From Bradyrhizobium sp. (GTDB taxonomy: Bacteria; Pseudomonadota; Alphaproteobacteria; Rhizobiales; Xanthobacteraceae): a DNA stretch of 64,000 nt. Shown one piece after another: positions 8,723-16,553 of the stretch (positions are counted from its first letter, which is position 1; each line of letters starts with the position of its first letter). Location: positions 1 to 64,000 of the forward strand of contig NZ_JACRAW010000038.1 of the NCBI RefSeq assembly GCF_016213215.1, in the 5' to 3' direction. Under the pieces are notes generated by a model. It was not told where the DNA came from and ran no database searches. It saw nothing but the letters and a program-made list of their open reading frames with translations. A program made the translations under genes and the position numbers.

Positions 8723-9724
8723 ATGTCGACCCAGATTTCCGTCCCGCAGCAACTGTTGCTCGAGCGCATCCTCACCCTCGAGCTCGTGCGTGTGACCGAG
8801 CGTGCGGCCGTCTCGTCGGCGCGCCTGCGCGGACACGGCAACGAAAAAGCAGCCGACCAGGCCGCGGTCGACGCCATGCGGCGCGAGCTCAACAAGCTGC
8901 CGATCGAAGGCACCGTGGTGATCGGCGAGGGCGAGCGCGACGAGGCGCCGATGCTCTATATCGGCGAGAAGGTCGGGCTGAACGCCGGGCCCAGGGTCGA
9001 CATCGCGGTCGATCCGCTCGAGGGCACCACGCTGTGCGCCAAGAACATGCCCGGCGCCATCGCCACCATGGCGATAGCTGACGGCGGCACGCTGCTGCAC
9101 GCGCCCGACGTCTACATGGAAAAGCTCGCGATCGGTCCCGGCTATGCGAAGGGCGTCGTCGAGCTCGATGCCTCGCCCGCCGACAACGTTCGCCGCCTCG
9201 CCAAGGCCAAGGGCGTCGACGCTAGCGCGATCACCGTGCTGGTGCTCGACCGGCTGCGCCATGCCGACATCATCCAGGGCGTGCGCTCCACTGGAGCTGC
9301 GGTGCGGCTGATCACCGACGGCGACGTCGCCGGCGTGATCCATTGCGCCGACCCGGAGAATACCGGTGTCGACATGTATATGGGCACGGGCGGTGCGCCC
9401 GAAGGTGTGCTGGCGGCGGTCGCCCTGCGCTGTATCGGCGGACAGATGCAGTGCCGTCTTGTTCTCGACAGCGAGGACAAGCGCGAGCGCGCTCACAAGA
9501 TGGGCATTCACGATCCTAGGAAGATCTACAATATCGAGGACATGGCGACCGGCGACTGCCTGTTCGCCGCGACCGGCGTCACCACGGGCTCGCTGCTCTC
9601 GGGCGTCAAATTCCGCAAGGACGGCGTCATAGAGACCGAAACGGTGGTGATGCGCTCGGTCACGGGGACGGTGCGCACCATCAAGGCCGAGCACCGCCAG
9701 CTGGAGAAATTCCACCTGGATTGA
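8723..9724 (+). CDS. glpX: Class II fructose-1,6-bisphosphatase
   Basis: A 333-residue GlpX-type phosphatase, converting fructose-1,6-bisphosphate to fructose-6-phosphate in gluconeogenesis (and the Calvin cycle in strains that have it). The metal-binding motifs GEGERDEAPMLYIGE and DPLEGTT are present, as is the substrate loop ITDGDVAGVI. The start at 8723 follows an aggag at good spacing. An upstream in-frame start at 8690 would add eleven residues not expected for the family. It sits 79 bp after hom in the same direction. Confidence 0.95.
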   Translation: MSTQISVPQQLLLERILTLELVRVTERAAVSSARLRGHGNEKAADQAAVDAMRRELNKLPIEGTVVIGEGERDEAPMLYIGEKVGLNAGPRVDIAVDPLEGTTLCAKNMPGAIATMAIADGGTLLHAPDVYMEKLAIGPGYAKGVVELDASPADNVRRLAKAKGVDASAITVLVLDRLRHADIIQGVRSTGAAVRLITDGDVAGVIHCADPENTGVDMYMGTGGAPEGVLAAVALRCIGGQMQCRLVLDSEDKRERAHKMGIHDPRKIYNIEDMATGDCLFAATGVTTGSLLSGVKFRKDGVIETETVVMRSVTGTVRTIKAEHRQLEKFHLD

Positions 9725-9788
9725 GCAGTAACAAACGGCGTGATTCCGGGGCGCGACATGACGAGTATACGAGCAGGGGAAAACGCGC

Positions 9789-10508
9789 ATGTCCGACCTC
9801 TCCGCGGTGAAGGCGCTGGTGTTCGACGTGTTCGGCACGGTCGTCGACTGGCGCACCAGCCTGATCTGCGACTTCACCTGGTGGGGACAGACGCGCGGCA
9901 TCAAGGCTGATTGGACCGCCCTGGTGGACGGTTGGCGCGGCGTGTACGTCGCCTCGATGGACGAGGTGCGCAAGCATCCCGAGCGCGGCTACGTCATCCT
10001 CGACGTGCTGCACCGGCGCTCGCTGGAGAAGCTGGTTGAGCAACAGGCGATCAAGGGCCTGACCGACGCCGATCTCGATTATCTCACCAAGGGCTGGCAC
10101 CGGCTTCAGCCATGGCCGGACAGCATCGCCGGCCTGACGCGGCTGAAGAAGAAGTTCATCATCTCGCCGCTCTCGAACGGCAACGTCGGGCTCTTGACCA
10201 ACATGGCGAAGTTCGCCGGCCTGCCCTGGGACCTCGTCATGTCCGCCGAATTGTTCGAGCACTACAAGCCCGATCCGGAAACCTATCTCGGCGCCGCCCG
10301 CCTGCTCGGTCTTGCCCCTGGCGAGGTGATGATGGTCGCCGCGCACAACAAGGATCTCAGGGCGGCGCAGAGCAACGGTCTGAAGACCGCCTTCGTGGCG
10401 CGGCCGACCGAATACGGCCCGCTGCAGAAGGAGGATTTCGAGGCGACCGGCAACTGGGACATCGTCGCGAGGGATTTTGCCGGAATTGCCGACCGGCTGG
10501 GGTGCTGA
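9789..10508 (+). CDS. HAD-superfamily hydrolase, haloacid dehalogenase type II
   Basis: A 239-residue HAD protein with the nucleophile Asp13 in LVFDVFGTVVDW, motif II in SPLSNGNVGL (about residue 127), and motif III and the acidic residues in KPDPETYLGAA (about residue 160). The Trp and Arg after the nucleophile (VVDWRTS) are those of L-2-haloacid dehalogenases, which replace a halide on short carboxylic acids with hydroxyl through an aspartyl ester. The natural substrate is not certain, since many genomic members are general phosphatases. It follows glpX by 64 bp. Confidence 0.85.
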   Translation: MSDLSAVKALVFDVFGTVVDWRTSLICDFTWWGQTRGIKADWTALVDGWRGVYVASMDEVRKHPERGYVILDVLHRRSLEKLVEQQAIKGLTDADLDYLTKGWHRLQPWPDSIAGLTRLKKKFIISPLSNGNVGLLTNMAKFAGLPWDLVMSAELFEHYKPDPETYLGAARLLGLAPGEVMMVAAHNKDLRAAQSNGLKTAFVARPTEYGPLQKEDFEATGNWDIVARDFAGIADRLGC

Positions 10509-10747
10509 CGGCGTGCTCTGGCGCGCCGGCCCGTGCAGTCGATTCCGCCCTCTGCATCCTCGGTTGGCGGCAGGTACCTGTTTAAAAGGCGGGTAACGCG
10601 GCAATTTGGTGTGACAGCTCGCCTTTCGAGCGGCACACTCTCCCGGCGATCTGCCCGAATCCGTCAGGTCGCGACGCGAAGCAGCCGTTGACCCGTATCC
10701 GCCCGGTTTGTTCAGGGCAGTGATCAACCGTATCTCACACATCCATT

Positions 10748-12589
10748 ATGACGCCGTCCGCCACCGCATTGCCCGTCGAATCGCCTAAGGCGTTTCTCGG
10801 CGTCGCTCATTCGCTCACGGGAAAGCTGTGGCGCGACCGGCTCGATGCGCGGGGCGCCGCGCAAGCGCTCGCCATCGTGCAGCGCCATCAATTGCCGGAA
10901 ATGCTGGCGCGGGTGCTCGCCGGCCGCGGCGTCGACATCGATGCGGTGCCGGATTTCCTCGATCCGACCATCCGCAAACTGATGCCGGATCCCTTCACGG
11001 TGACGCAGATGGAGGCCGCCGCCAGGCGGATCGCGGATGCGGCGGCGCGCGGCGAGAAGGTCGCGATCTTCGGCGACTATGACGTCGACGGCGCCACCTC
11101 GGCGGCGCTCTTGGCCTGGCACCTGCGCCATTGCGGCCTCGACCCGCTCATTCATATTCCCGATCGCCTGTTCGAAGGCTATGGCCCCAACACCGAAGCG
11201 GTGCGCGCACTCGCGCAGAAGGGCGCGACGCTCCTGGTCACGGTCGATTGCGGCACCACCAGCATCGAGCCGCTTGCGGAAGCCAAGCGCCTCGGCATGT
11301 CGGTGGTGGTCATCGATCACCATCAATGCGGCGAGGCGCTGCCCGAGGTCGACGCGCTGGTCAATCCGAACCGCCCCGACGATCTCTCAGGCCTCGGTCA
11401 CCTCGCAGCCGTCGGGTTGACGCTGGTCACGCTCGTTGCCGTCAGTCGCGAACTGCGCCGGCGCGGCTTCTGGACCGGTGTAATGCCCGAGCCGGATCTG
11501 CTCAGCGTGCTGCATCACGTCGCGCTCGGCACGGTCGCCGACGTCGCGCCGCTCGTCGGGCTCAACCGCGCCTTCGTCGCCAAGGGCCTGATCGCGCTGC
11601 GCCGGCGCGATCACGTCGGCCACACCGCGCTCATGGACGTGTCGCGCCTGAACGGGCCGCCGGAAGCCTGGCATCTCGGCTTCATGCTGGGACCGCGCAT
11701 CAATGCCGGCGGCCGTATCGGGCGCGCCGATCTCGGCGTGCGCCTCTTGCTGGAAGGCGACGTGACGGAAGCCGGGCGCATCGCCGCCGAGCTCGACCGT
11801 CTCAACACCGAGCGGCGGGCAATCGAGCAGGACGCCGAAGCGCAGGCCGAGGCCGAGGCGCTGGCTTCGCTGGGGATGGAGGACAAGCTTGCCGTGATCG
11901 TCACCGCCTCCGAAGGCTGGCATCCCGGCGTGGTCGGTCTCGTCGCTTCGCGCCTGAAGGAAAAATTCTCGCGCCCGTGCTTTGCCATTGCGCTGGAGCC
12001 CGGCGGCATCGGCACCGGCTCGGGCCGCTCAATCCCGGGCGTCGACATCGGCAAGGCGGTGCGGCAGGCGGTCAGCGAGGGCATTCTGCTCAAAGGCGGC
12101 GGGCATGCGATGGCGGCCGGCGTGACGCTGCGCAAGGAGAATCTCGCCGAATTCCGTGCCTATATGGAAAAGGCGCTGGCTAGCGAAGTTGCGGAGGCGC
12201 GGCATGTCAACGAGCTGCTCATCGACGGCGCGGTCTCCGCGCGCGCCGTGACGGTCGAGCTTGCCGCGACGCTGAACCGCGCCGGGCCCTTCGGCAGCGG
12301 CAATCCGGAGCCGGTCATCGCGCTGCCCGCGCATCAACTGGTCTACGCCGACGAGGTCGGGCAGGCGCACCTGCGCCTGCGCTTCAAGTCCGGCGACGGC
12401 GCCATCGTCAACGGCATCGCGTTCCGATCGGTCGGCCAGAAGCTCGGCAACGCGCTCGCCGCCCATCGCGGCCAGCAGCTTCATGTCGCGGGCTCGCTTG
12501 CAGTCGACCGCTACCAAGGTGCCGAGCGCGTTCAGTTCCGCGTGATAGACGTCGCCGTACCCGATCAGGGGCCGAACCTGATTCGATAA
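10748..12589 (+). CDS. recJ: Single-stranded-DNA-specific 5'-3' exonuclease RecJ
   Basis: A 613-residue RecJ of the DHH phosphoesterase superfamily, degrading single-stranded DNA 5' to 3' in recombination and mismatch repair. Motif I is IFGDYDVDGATS (about residue 108), motif III is VVIDHHQCG (about residue 194), and the DHHA1 domain motif GGGHAMAAG is near residue 454. The C-terminal OB-like domain (from about residue 490) contains NRAGPFGSGNPEP. The length is normal for the family. The gene stands 239 bp from the HAD gene. Confidence 0.96.
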   Translation: MTPSATALPVESPKAFLGVAHSLTGKLWRDRLDARGAAQALAIVQRHQLPEMLARVLAGRGVDIDAVPDFLDPTIRKLMPDPFTVTQMEAAARRIADAAARGEKVAIFGDYDVDGATSAALLAWHLRHCGLDPLIHIPDRLFEGYGPNTEAVRALAQKGATLLVTVDCGTTSIEPLAEAKRLGMSVVVIDHHQCGEALPEVDALVNPNRPDDLSGLGHLAAVGLTLVTLVAVSRELRRRGFWTGVMPEPDLLSVLHHVALGTVADVAPLVGLNRAFVAKGLIALRRRDHVGHTALMDVSRLNGPPEAWHLGFMLGPRINAGGRIGRADLGVRLLLEGDVTEAGRIAAELDRLNTERRAIEQDAEAQAEAEALASLGMEDKLAVIVTASEGWHPGVVGLVASRLKEKFSRPCFAIALEPGGIGTGSGRSIPGVDIGKAVRQAVSEGILLKGGGHAMAAGVTLRKENLAEFRAYMEKALASEVAEARHVNELLIDGAVSARAVTVELAATLNRAGPFGSGNPEPVIALPAHQLVYADEVGQAHLRLRFKSGDGAIVNGIAFRSVGQKLGNALAAHRGQQLHVAGSLAVDRYQGAERVQFRVIDVAVPDQGPNLIR

Positions 12590-12594
12590 TTTCC

Positions 12595-12681
12595 CGTCGT
12601 TCCGGGGCGCGCGTAAGCGCGAATCTCGCGCGACAATGTCGGGATTCCAAGTTCGAGGCTTCGCCTCGCCCCGGAATGACG
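12595..12681. repeat. Interspersed palindromic repeat after recJ
   Basis: An 87-bp element with inverted ends CGTCGTTCCGGGGCG and CGCCCCGGAATGACG, differing by a single mismatch, sits between the convergent recJ and transglycosylase genes. Elements of this kind are frequent in Bradyrhizobium intergenic DNA. Its position suggests it could also act as a terminator hairpin. Confidence 0.75.
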
Positions 12682-12694
12682 TGGGCAAGGAGCG

Positions 12695-13930
12695 CTATCC
12701 GCCCTGCCTCAGCCGGGCCAGCACCTTCAGTCCGCCATAGCCGTCCGCCGGTACAAGGCCGGCTTTCGCCTGGAAATCCCGGACCGCCTTCATGGTGTCG
12801 TTGCCGACGCGGCCGTCGGTGCCGCCGGTATCGAAACCGAGCTGGGTAAGGCGCCGCTGCATCTCCTGCACCTCGGGCAGCGTCAACGCGCGCTCGGAGC
12901 CGGGGAAGGGCCGGATGAACGGCGTGCCGCCCAGAATGCGATCGCCGAGATGGCAGATCGCGAGCGCGTAGTTCATCGAGGGATTGTAGCTCTTCACCGA
13001 ATAGAAGTTGGGACCGAGCAGAAACGCCGGGCCGCCTGCGACCGGGATCCACATCTGGGCCGAGGCATTGGGCTGCGGGAAAGGCTGGCCGTCGGCGCGG
13101 GTGATCCCGGCGGCGGCCCAGGCCGCATAGGTGCGGTTGCCGCCGGTCGAGCCGCCGGGTGCGCGGACCTCGTAGCCCCAGTGCTCGCCGCGACGATACT
13201 TGCCGCGGTTGAGGAGATATTTCGCCGTCGAGCCGAGCGCATCGTCGGGCCGGCCGAACGGCGAGACCTTGCCGTCGCCGTCGTAGTCGATGCCGACATT
13301 GAGCCAGACCTCGGGCATCCATTGCGAATGCCCCATCGCGCCGGCCCACGAGCCGCGCATCTCCTCCGGCGTGCTCCAGCCGCGATCGACGATGCGCAGC
13401 GCGTTGATCAGTTCGGTTTCCCAATAAGCCTTGCGACGCGGCTCGTTCCAGGCGAGCGCCGCCAGCGAGGGAAACACCGGCTTCATATGGTTCTGCTGCA
13501 CCAGGGGATCGCCATAGGCCGACTCCACACCCCACAGCGCCAGCAGCGTGCCGCGCTCGACGCCGAACTCCTTTTCGATGCGGGCAAACAGCGCCTCGTT
13601 CTTCTTCAGCGCCTCGCGGCCGTTGATGAGGCGCCAGTCCGAGACGCGGCGGTTTATGTACTGCCAGAGCTGCTCGCTGAATTCCGGCTGGTTGCGCAAC
13701 TGCTTGAACACGGACATGTCGGGCTCGACACGTCCCATGCAGCGCTGCCACGTCGCCGCGGAAACGCCCTTGGACAGGGGGCGGGCGCGGAAATTGTCGC
13801 GCCACTCGTCAAAGCCGGGCGGGGCGGCGGCGAGCACCGGCGCAGGGCAGGCGAGCAGGGCGCCCGCGCCGAGGCCGGATCGCAAAACGGCGCGGCGGGT
13901 GAGAGCCTTGCGAGAATCAACCTGTTGCAT
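12695..13930 (-). CDS. MltB-type lytic murein transglycosylase with peptidoglycan-binding domain
   Basis: A 411-residue periplasmic enzyme that cleaves peptidoglycan and forms 1,6-anhydro-muramyl ends. The N-terminus has a twin-arginine-like signal (RRAVLRSGLGAG) ending near ALAAAP. The SLT_2/MltB catalytic domain spans about residues 38-330. The catalytic Glu136 lies in LWGVESAYGD, and GAMGHSQWMPE follows. A C-terminal PG_binding_1 domain (about residues 350-408, MQRRLTQLGFDTGGTDG) anchors it to the wall. Length and domain order match the alphaproteobacterial branch of this family. Confidence 0.93.
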   Translation of the reverse strand: MQQVDSRKALTRRAVLRSGLGAGALLACPAPVLAAAPPGFDEWRDNFRARPLSKGVSAATWQRCMGRVEPDMSVFKQLRNQPEFSEQLWQYINRRVSDWRLINGREALKKNEALFARIEKEFGVERGTLLALWGVESAYGDPLVQQNHMKPVFPSLAALAWNEPRRKAYWETELINALRIVDRGWSTPEEMRGSWAGAMGHSQWMPEVWLNVGIDYDGDGKVSPFGRPDDALGSTAKYLLNRGKYRRGEHWGYEVRAPGGSTGGNRTYAAWAAAGITRADGQPFPQPNASAQMWIPVAGGPAFLLGPNFYSVKSYNPSMNYALAICHLGDRILGGTPFIRPFPGSERALTLPEVQEMQRRLTQLGFDTGGTDGRVGNDTMKAVRDFQAKAGLVPADGYGGLKVLARLRQGG

Positions 13931-14020
13931 GTCGCCAGTCTAGCGCGAAGCGCCACAGGGCGCAGTCACGGCTTCCCGAAACCGTTTCGGAACTTCAACC
14001 CCGCCGGGAGACGGGCGAGG

Positions 14021-14644
14021 CTAGCCCGTGTCCTGCATCTCGGCCGCAATCCGGGCGAGCCAGCGGCGGATGGCCTTTTCCGCGCTACCGCCGAGCCCGG
14101 CCACCAATCGCCGCTCCAGCGCCACGACGCGGCGGCGGCACTGTTGCAGCAAGCCCGCGCCGCGTCGGGTCAACGTCCATTGCAGCACGCGCCCGTGCAC
14201 CGGGTGTGGCGCCTTCCGGATGGCGCCGTCGCGCTCCAGGTTGCGGATGATGACGCCGACCGTCTGGGGCGTAAGCATGGCGACGCGGGCGAGGTCGGCC
14301 CCCGACAGGCCCGGATAGGCCTTCAGCATCGTCAGCACGGCAAATTGCGGCGGCGTGACGGAAAGGTCGGCCAGAGTCCGCTCCATCCTGAGGCGGGTGG
14401 AGGCCTGCGCCTGGCGCAGGAGATAGGCGAGGTGGCCGTGCTCGCCGCGCTTGTCCTGGCCGGCCGGCGGCGGACGGAGGCCCGACCGCGCAAGGTCAGG
14501 AACAACCGATTCGCGGCGCTGCGGCATTCGGCGCGTTCCTGCCTTCTTCGGCCGCGAGGCCGTCTTTTTCCGTGAAGTCGCTTTCCGTCCAGTCACTTTT
14601 GCGTGCCGTTTCGGCCCTGCGCTTCGTCCAGTCTTGCCCGGCAT
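14021..14644 (-). CDS. MarR family transcriptional regulator with basic N-terminal tail
   Basis: A 207-residue protein. From about residue 65 it has a winged-helix MarR domain (LRMERTLADLSVTPPQFAVL, then LSGADLARVAMLTPQTVGVI). The first 45 residues are very rich in Lys, Arg and Ser, which is unusual for MarR proteins. They could be a DNA-contacting extension, or a sign that the true start is an internal ATG at 14530. The gene is divergent from an AhpD-like gene, with a palindromic operator in the 50-bp gap, so it probably represses itself and its neighbour in response to a small-molecule or oxidative signal. Confidence 0.88.
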   Translation of the reverse strand: MPGKTGRSAGPKRHAKVTGRKATSRKKTASRPKKAGTRRMPQRRESVVPDLARSGLRPPPAGQDKRGEHGHLAYLLRQAQASTRLRMERTLADLSVTPPQFAVLTMLKAYPGLSGADLARVAMLTPQTVGVIIRNLERDGAIRKAPHPVHGRVLQWTLTRRGAGLLQQCRRRVVALERRLVAGLGGSAEKAIRRWLARIAAEMQDTG

Positions 14645-14680
14645 ATAAGAGCTCTTATAACTTACAAGTATTCTTATAAC
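14644..14680. promoter_or_regulatory. MarR operator region between divergent genes
   Basis: TATAAGAGCTCTTATA (14644-14659) is a perfect 16-bp palindrome directly abutting the marR start codon. The sequence TCTTATAAC occurs at 14653-14661 and again at 14672-14680, so half-sites recur 19 bp apart on one face of the helix. The arrangement fits two bound MarR dimers controlling both genes. Confidence 0.7.
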
Positions 14681-14694
14681 ATAGGAAACTCGAA

Positions 14695-15174
14695 ATGTCC
14701 CATGTCCGCGGCGAGTACGAAGGCTTCAAGGCGCTGGCGCCGGATGTCTATGAGACCGTGCTGACGCTTTCCCATGCCGCCGGCAAGGCTGGCCTTGACA
14801 AGCAGTTGCTTGAGCTCCTCAAGATCCGCGCTTCCCAGATCAACGGCTGCGCCTTCTGCGTGCAGTATCATATCCTGCAGAGCGAGCGGCTCGGCATGCC
14901 CGCGGACAAGATCAACCTCGTCGCGGTGTGGCGCGAGGCGCCGATCTTCTCGTCGCGCGAGCGGGCGGCCCTTGGCTGGACCGAGGCGCTGACCTTTCTG
15001 CCCGACGGCGTCAGCGACGATGTCTATGCCGAAGCAAGCCGCGAATTTTCCGAGAAGGAGCTGATGTATCTCACCTCGGCGGTTGCCTCGATCAACGTCT
15101 GGAAGCGCTTCGGCGTCGCCTACGGCTGGGTGCCGGCGGCGCGACAGGGGAATGCAGGTGCAGTGGCGTCCTGA
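14695..15174 (+). CDS. Carboxymuconolactone decarboxylase / AhpD-like alkylhydroperoxidase family protein
   Basis: A 159-residue all-helical protein with the AhpD core motif ELLKIRASQINGCAFCVQYH (about residues 40-59). The Glu, the CxxC pair and the following His form a peroxidase/disulfide site. It is likely a small thiol peroxidase or related reductant, but the substrate is unknown. It is divergent from the MarR gene and shares its operator, a common arrangement for redox-sensing MarR regulators. The cupin gene starts 36 bp downstream in the same direction. Confidence 0.88.
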   Translation: MSHVRGEYEGFKALAPDVYETVLTLSHAAGKAGLDKQLLELLKIRASQINGCAFCVQYHILQSERLGMPADKINLVAVWREAPIFSSRERAALGWTEALTFLPDGVSDDVYAEASREFSEKELMYLTSAVASINVWKRFGVAYGWVPAARQGNAGAVAS

Positions 15175-15210
15175 TCCGCAACAGCCACGACATCTCGGAG
15201 GAGAAGACGC

Positions 15211-15864
15211 ATGACTTCGATGGCAAGGATGCCGTTCCCCTCAATTCCGTCATTGCGAGAAGCGCAGCGACGAAGCAATCCAGGCTTTTTCCGCGGCCAC
15301 ATCCTGGATTGCTCCGCTTCGCTCGCAATGACGCGTCAAATTGCATCGAACTGGTCTTCAAGGAATAGACGCGTTTCCCTCGCGCCGGCGCAGCCCGGGA
15401 CGCGATCGGTCTCGCTTGCCGTCGTTGCCGGTCTTGCCTGCGCCTTGGCCATCGGAAAGACGCTGCCCGTGACGATGGACGCGATCTCCGGCGTGGTGGC
15501 GCCGCTGTGCATGACCTCTGGTGCTGCGGCATCGCCGCTCGAAAAGGTCGAACCGATCGACTCCTATGCGCTGCCGAACGTGCCGGGCAAACGGGTGACC
15601 ATCGTGCGCGTCTCCTACGGCCCCGGCGGCTTCACGCGGGCGCACCGGCATTCGGGTTCGGTGACGGCCTACGTCACCAAGGGCGAAATCCGCTCCCAGC
15701 TCGGCGGCGGCCCGCTCGAGACCTTCAAGGTCGGGCAATCCTTCTTCGAGCCTCCGGGCTCGACGCATCTGGTCTCCGCCAACGCCAGCAACACCGAGCC
15801 GGCTGAGCTGATCGCGGTGTTCGTGGCTGACGACGGCGCGCAGCTGACGACGTTTATTGAGTAG
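15211..15864 (+). CDS. Cupin-domain protein with a palindromic repeat embedded in its 5' coding region
   Basis: The C-terminal half (about residues 110-215) is a single cupin barrel with RAHRHSGSVTAYVTKGEIR and a second motif FFEPPGSTHLVSAN, giving His and Glu metal ligands. A hydrophobic stretch, SLAVVAGLACALAIG (about residues 67-81), looks like a membrane anchor or displaced signal peptide. A strong ggaggag site precedes the ATG at 15211. Codons 13-41 are encoded by a genomic palindromic element that happens to keep the frame open. Either the element extended the protein, or it separates the original start from the body. Confidence 0.7.
   Translation: MTSMARMPFPSIPSLREAQRRSNPGFFRGHILDCSASLAMTRQIASNWSSRNRRVSLAPAQPGTRSVSLAVVAGLACALAIGKTLPVTMDAISGVVAPLCMTSGAAASPLEKVEPIDSYALPNVPGKRVTIVRVSYGPGGFTRAHRHSGSVTAYVTKGEIRSQLGGGPLETFKVGQSFFEPPGSTHLVSANASNTEPAELIAVFVADDGAQLTTFIE
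15248..15333. repeat. Interspersed palindromic repeat inside the cupin gene
   Basis: Inverted ends CGTCATTGCGAG (15248-15259) and CTCGCAATGACG (15322-15333) enclose further inverted segments (GCAATCCAGG against CCTGGATTGC). This is the rhizobial intergenic palindrome pattern, here lying in frame within coding sequence. Confidence 0.8.
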
Positions 15865-16016
15865 TGTGCTTCAGAGCGCACTCAAGCGGACCGAGGCCCT
15901 GCATGTACGTTCGCCGGGAGAGCGACGTCGTTGTGAGTATTTGCCACGTTGTGTCCCCGACAGCATCAAGCAAGTTGTCCATTGACGGCCTGTTCCGGCC
16001 AAGGCAGCATTCGAAT

Positions 16017-16153
16017 GTTCTCAGGGCAGGGTGAAACTCCCTACCGGCGGTATGCAGCCCGTGCTGCGAGCCCGCGAGCGCCTTCCACTGGAAGGGTCGA
16101 GCAGATCAGGTGCGATGCCTGAGCCGACGGTTACAGTCCGGATGAAAGAGAAC
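16017..16153 (+). promoter_or_regulatory. FMN riboswitch (RFN element)
   Basis: The conserved RFN blocks are present in order: AGGGCAGGGTGAAACTCCCT, ACCGGCGGTATGCAGCCC, AGCCCGCGAGCG, then GGTCGAGCAGATCAGGTG and GCCGACGGTTACAGTCCGGA ending in TGAAAGAGAAC. GTTCTC (16017-16022) pairs with GAGAAC (16148-16153) to close helix P1. These elements bind flavin mononucleotide and turn off riboflavin synthesis or uptake genes. Here the first downstream start codon belongs to a gutted lumazine synthase gene. Confidence 0.95.
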
Positions 16154-16234
16154 GCGCGAGCCGGCCCGCTGATCGCGGGGCGGCGCGCTCGTGATCGCCT
16201 TGGGTGACGTGTTGGTTACCGGAAAGGAGATCAC

Positions 16235-16338
16235 ATGACACACACCCGCTACGCGTTCGTCAAAGCCGCGGCAAGCACAAGCTCGTCGCCATGACGACTG
16301 CAGGCCGCCAATACGTCAAGCCGACCGGGACGGACTGA
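16235..16338 (+). pseudogene. Remnant of lumazine synthase gene (ribH-like) below the FMN riboswitch
   Basis: A good ribosome site (aaggag) and ATG begin a 19-codon frame, MTHTRYAFVKAAASTSSSP, stopping at 16294. The first eleven residues match the TRYAFVKA start of rhizobial RibH2 (6,7-dimethyl-8-ribityllumazine synthase). After that the sequence diverges and the 150-residue enzyme is missing. From about 16270 another frame reads GKHKLVAMTTAGRQYVKPTG up to a stop at 16338; I do not recognise it. It looks like an internal deletion that fused the first ribH codons to the tail of something else. Confidence 0.6.
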
Positions 16339-16553
16339 CCCGGTGCGGCTCTGCCCGCCCCTGGGACTCCTCTACAGCGCCCAATAGTTCAAGCGAGCCG
16401 CCCTCGTTCGCTCGCATGGATATTGGCATGTCCGCTCCTGCGCTGCTCTCGGAAGCCGGGCGGATATGATCAATTCATGATCGCGCGGCCTGGCCGCTGC
16501 ACAATGATCTTTCGGCTTCGTTGCAAGACAACAATCAACGGCCTGTCGCACTT

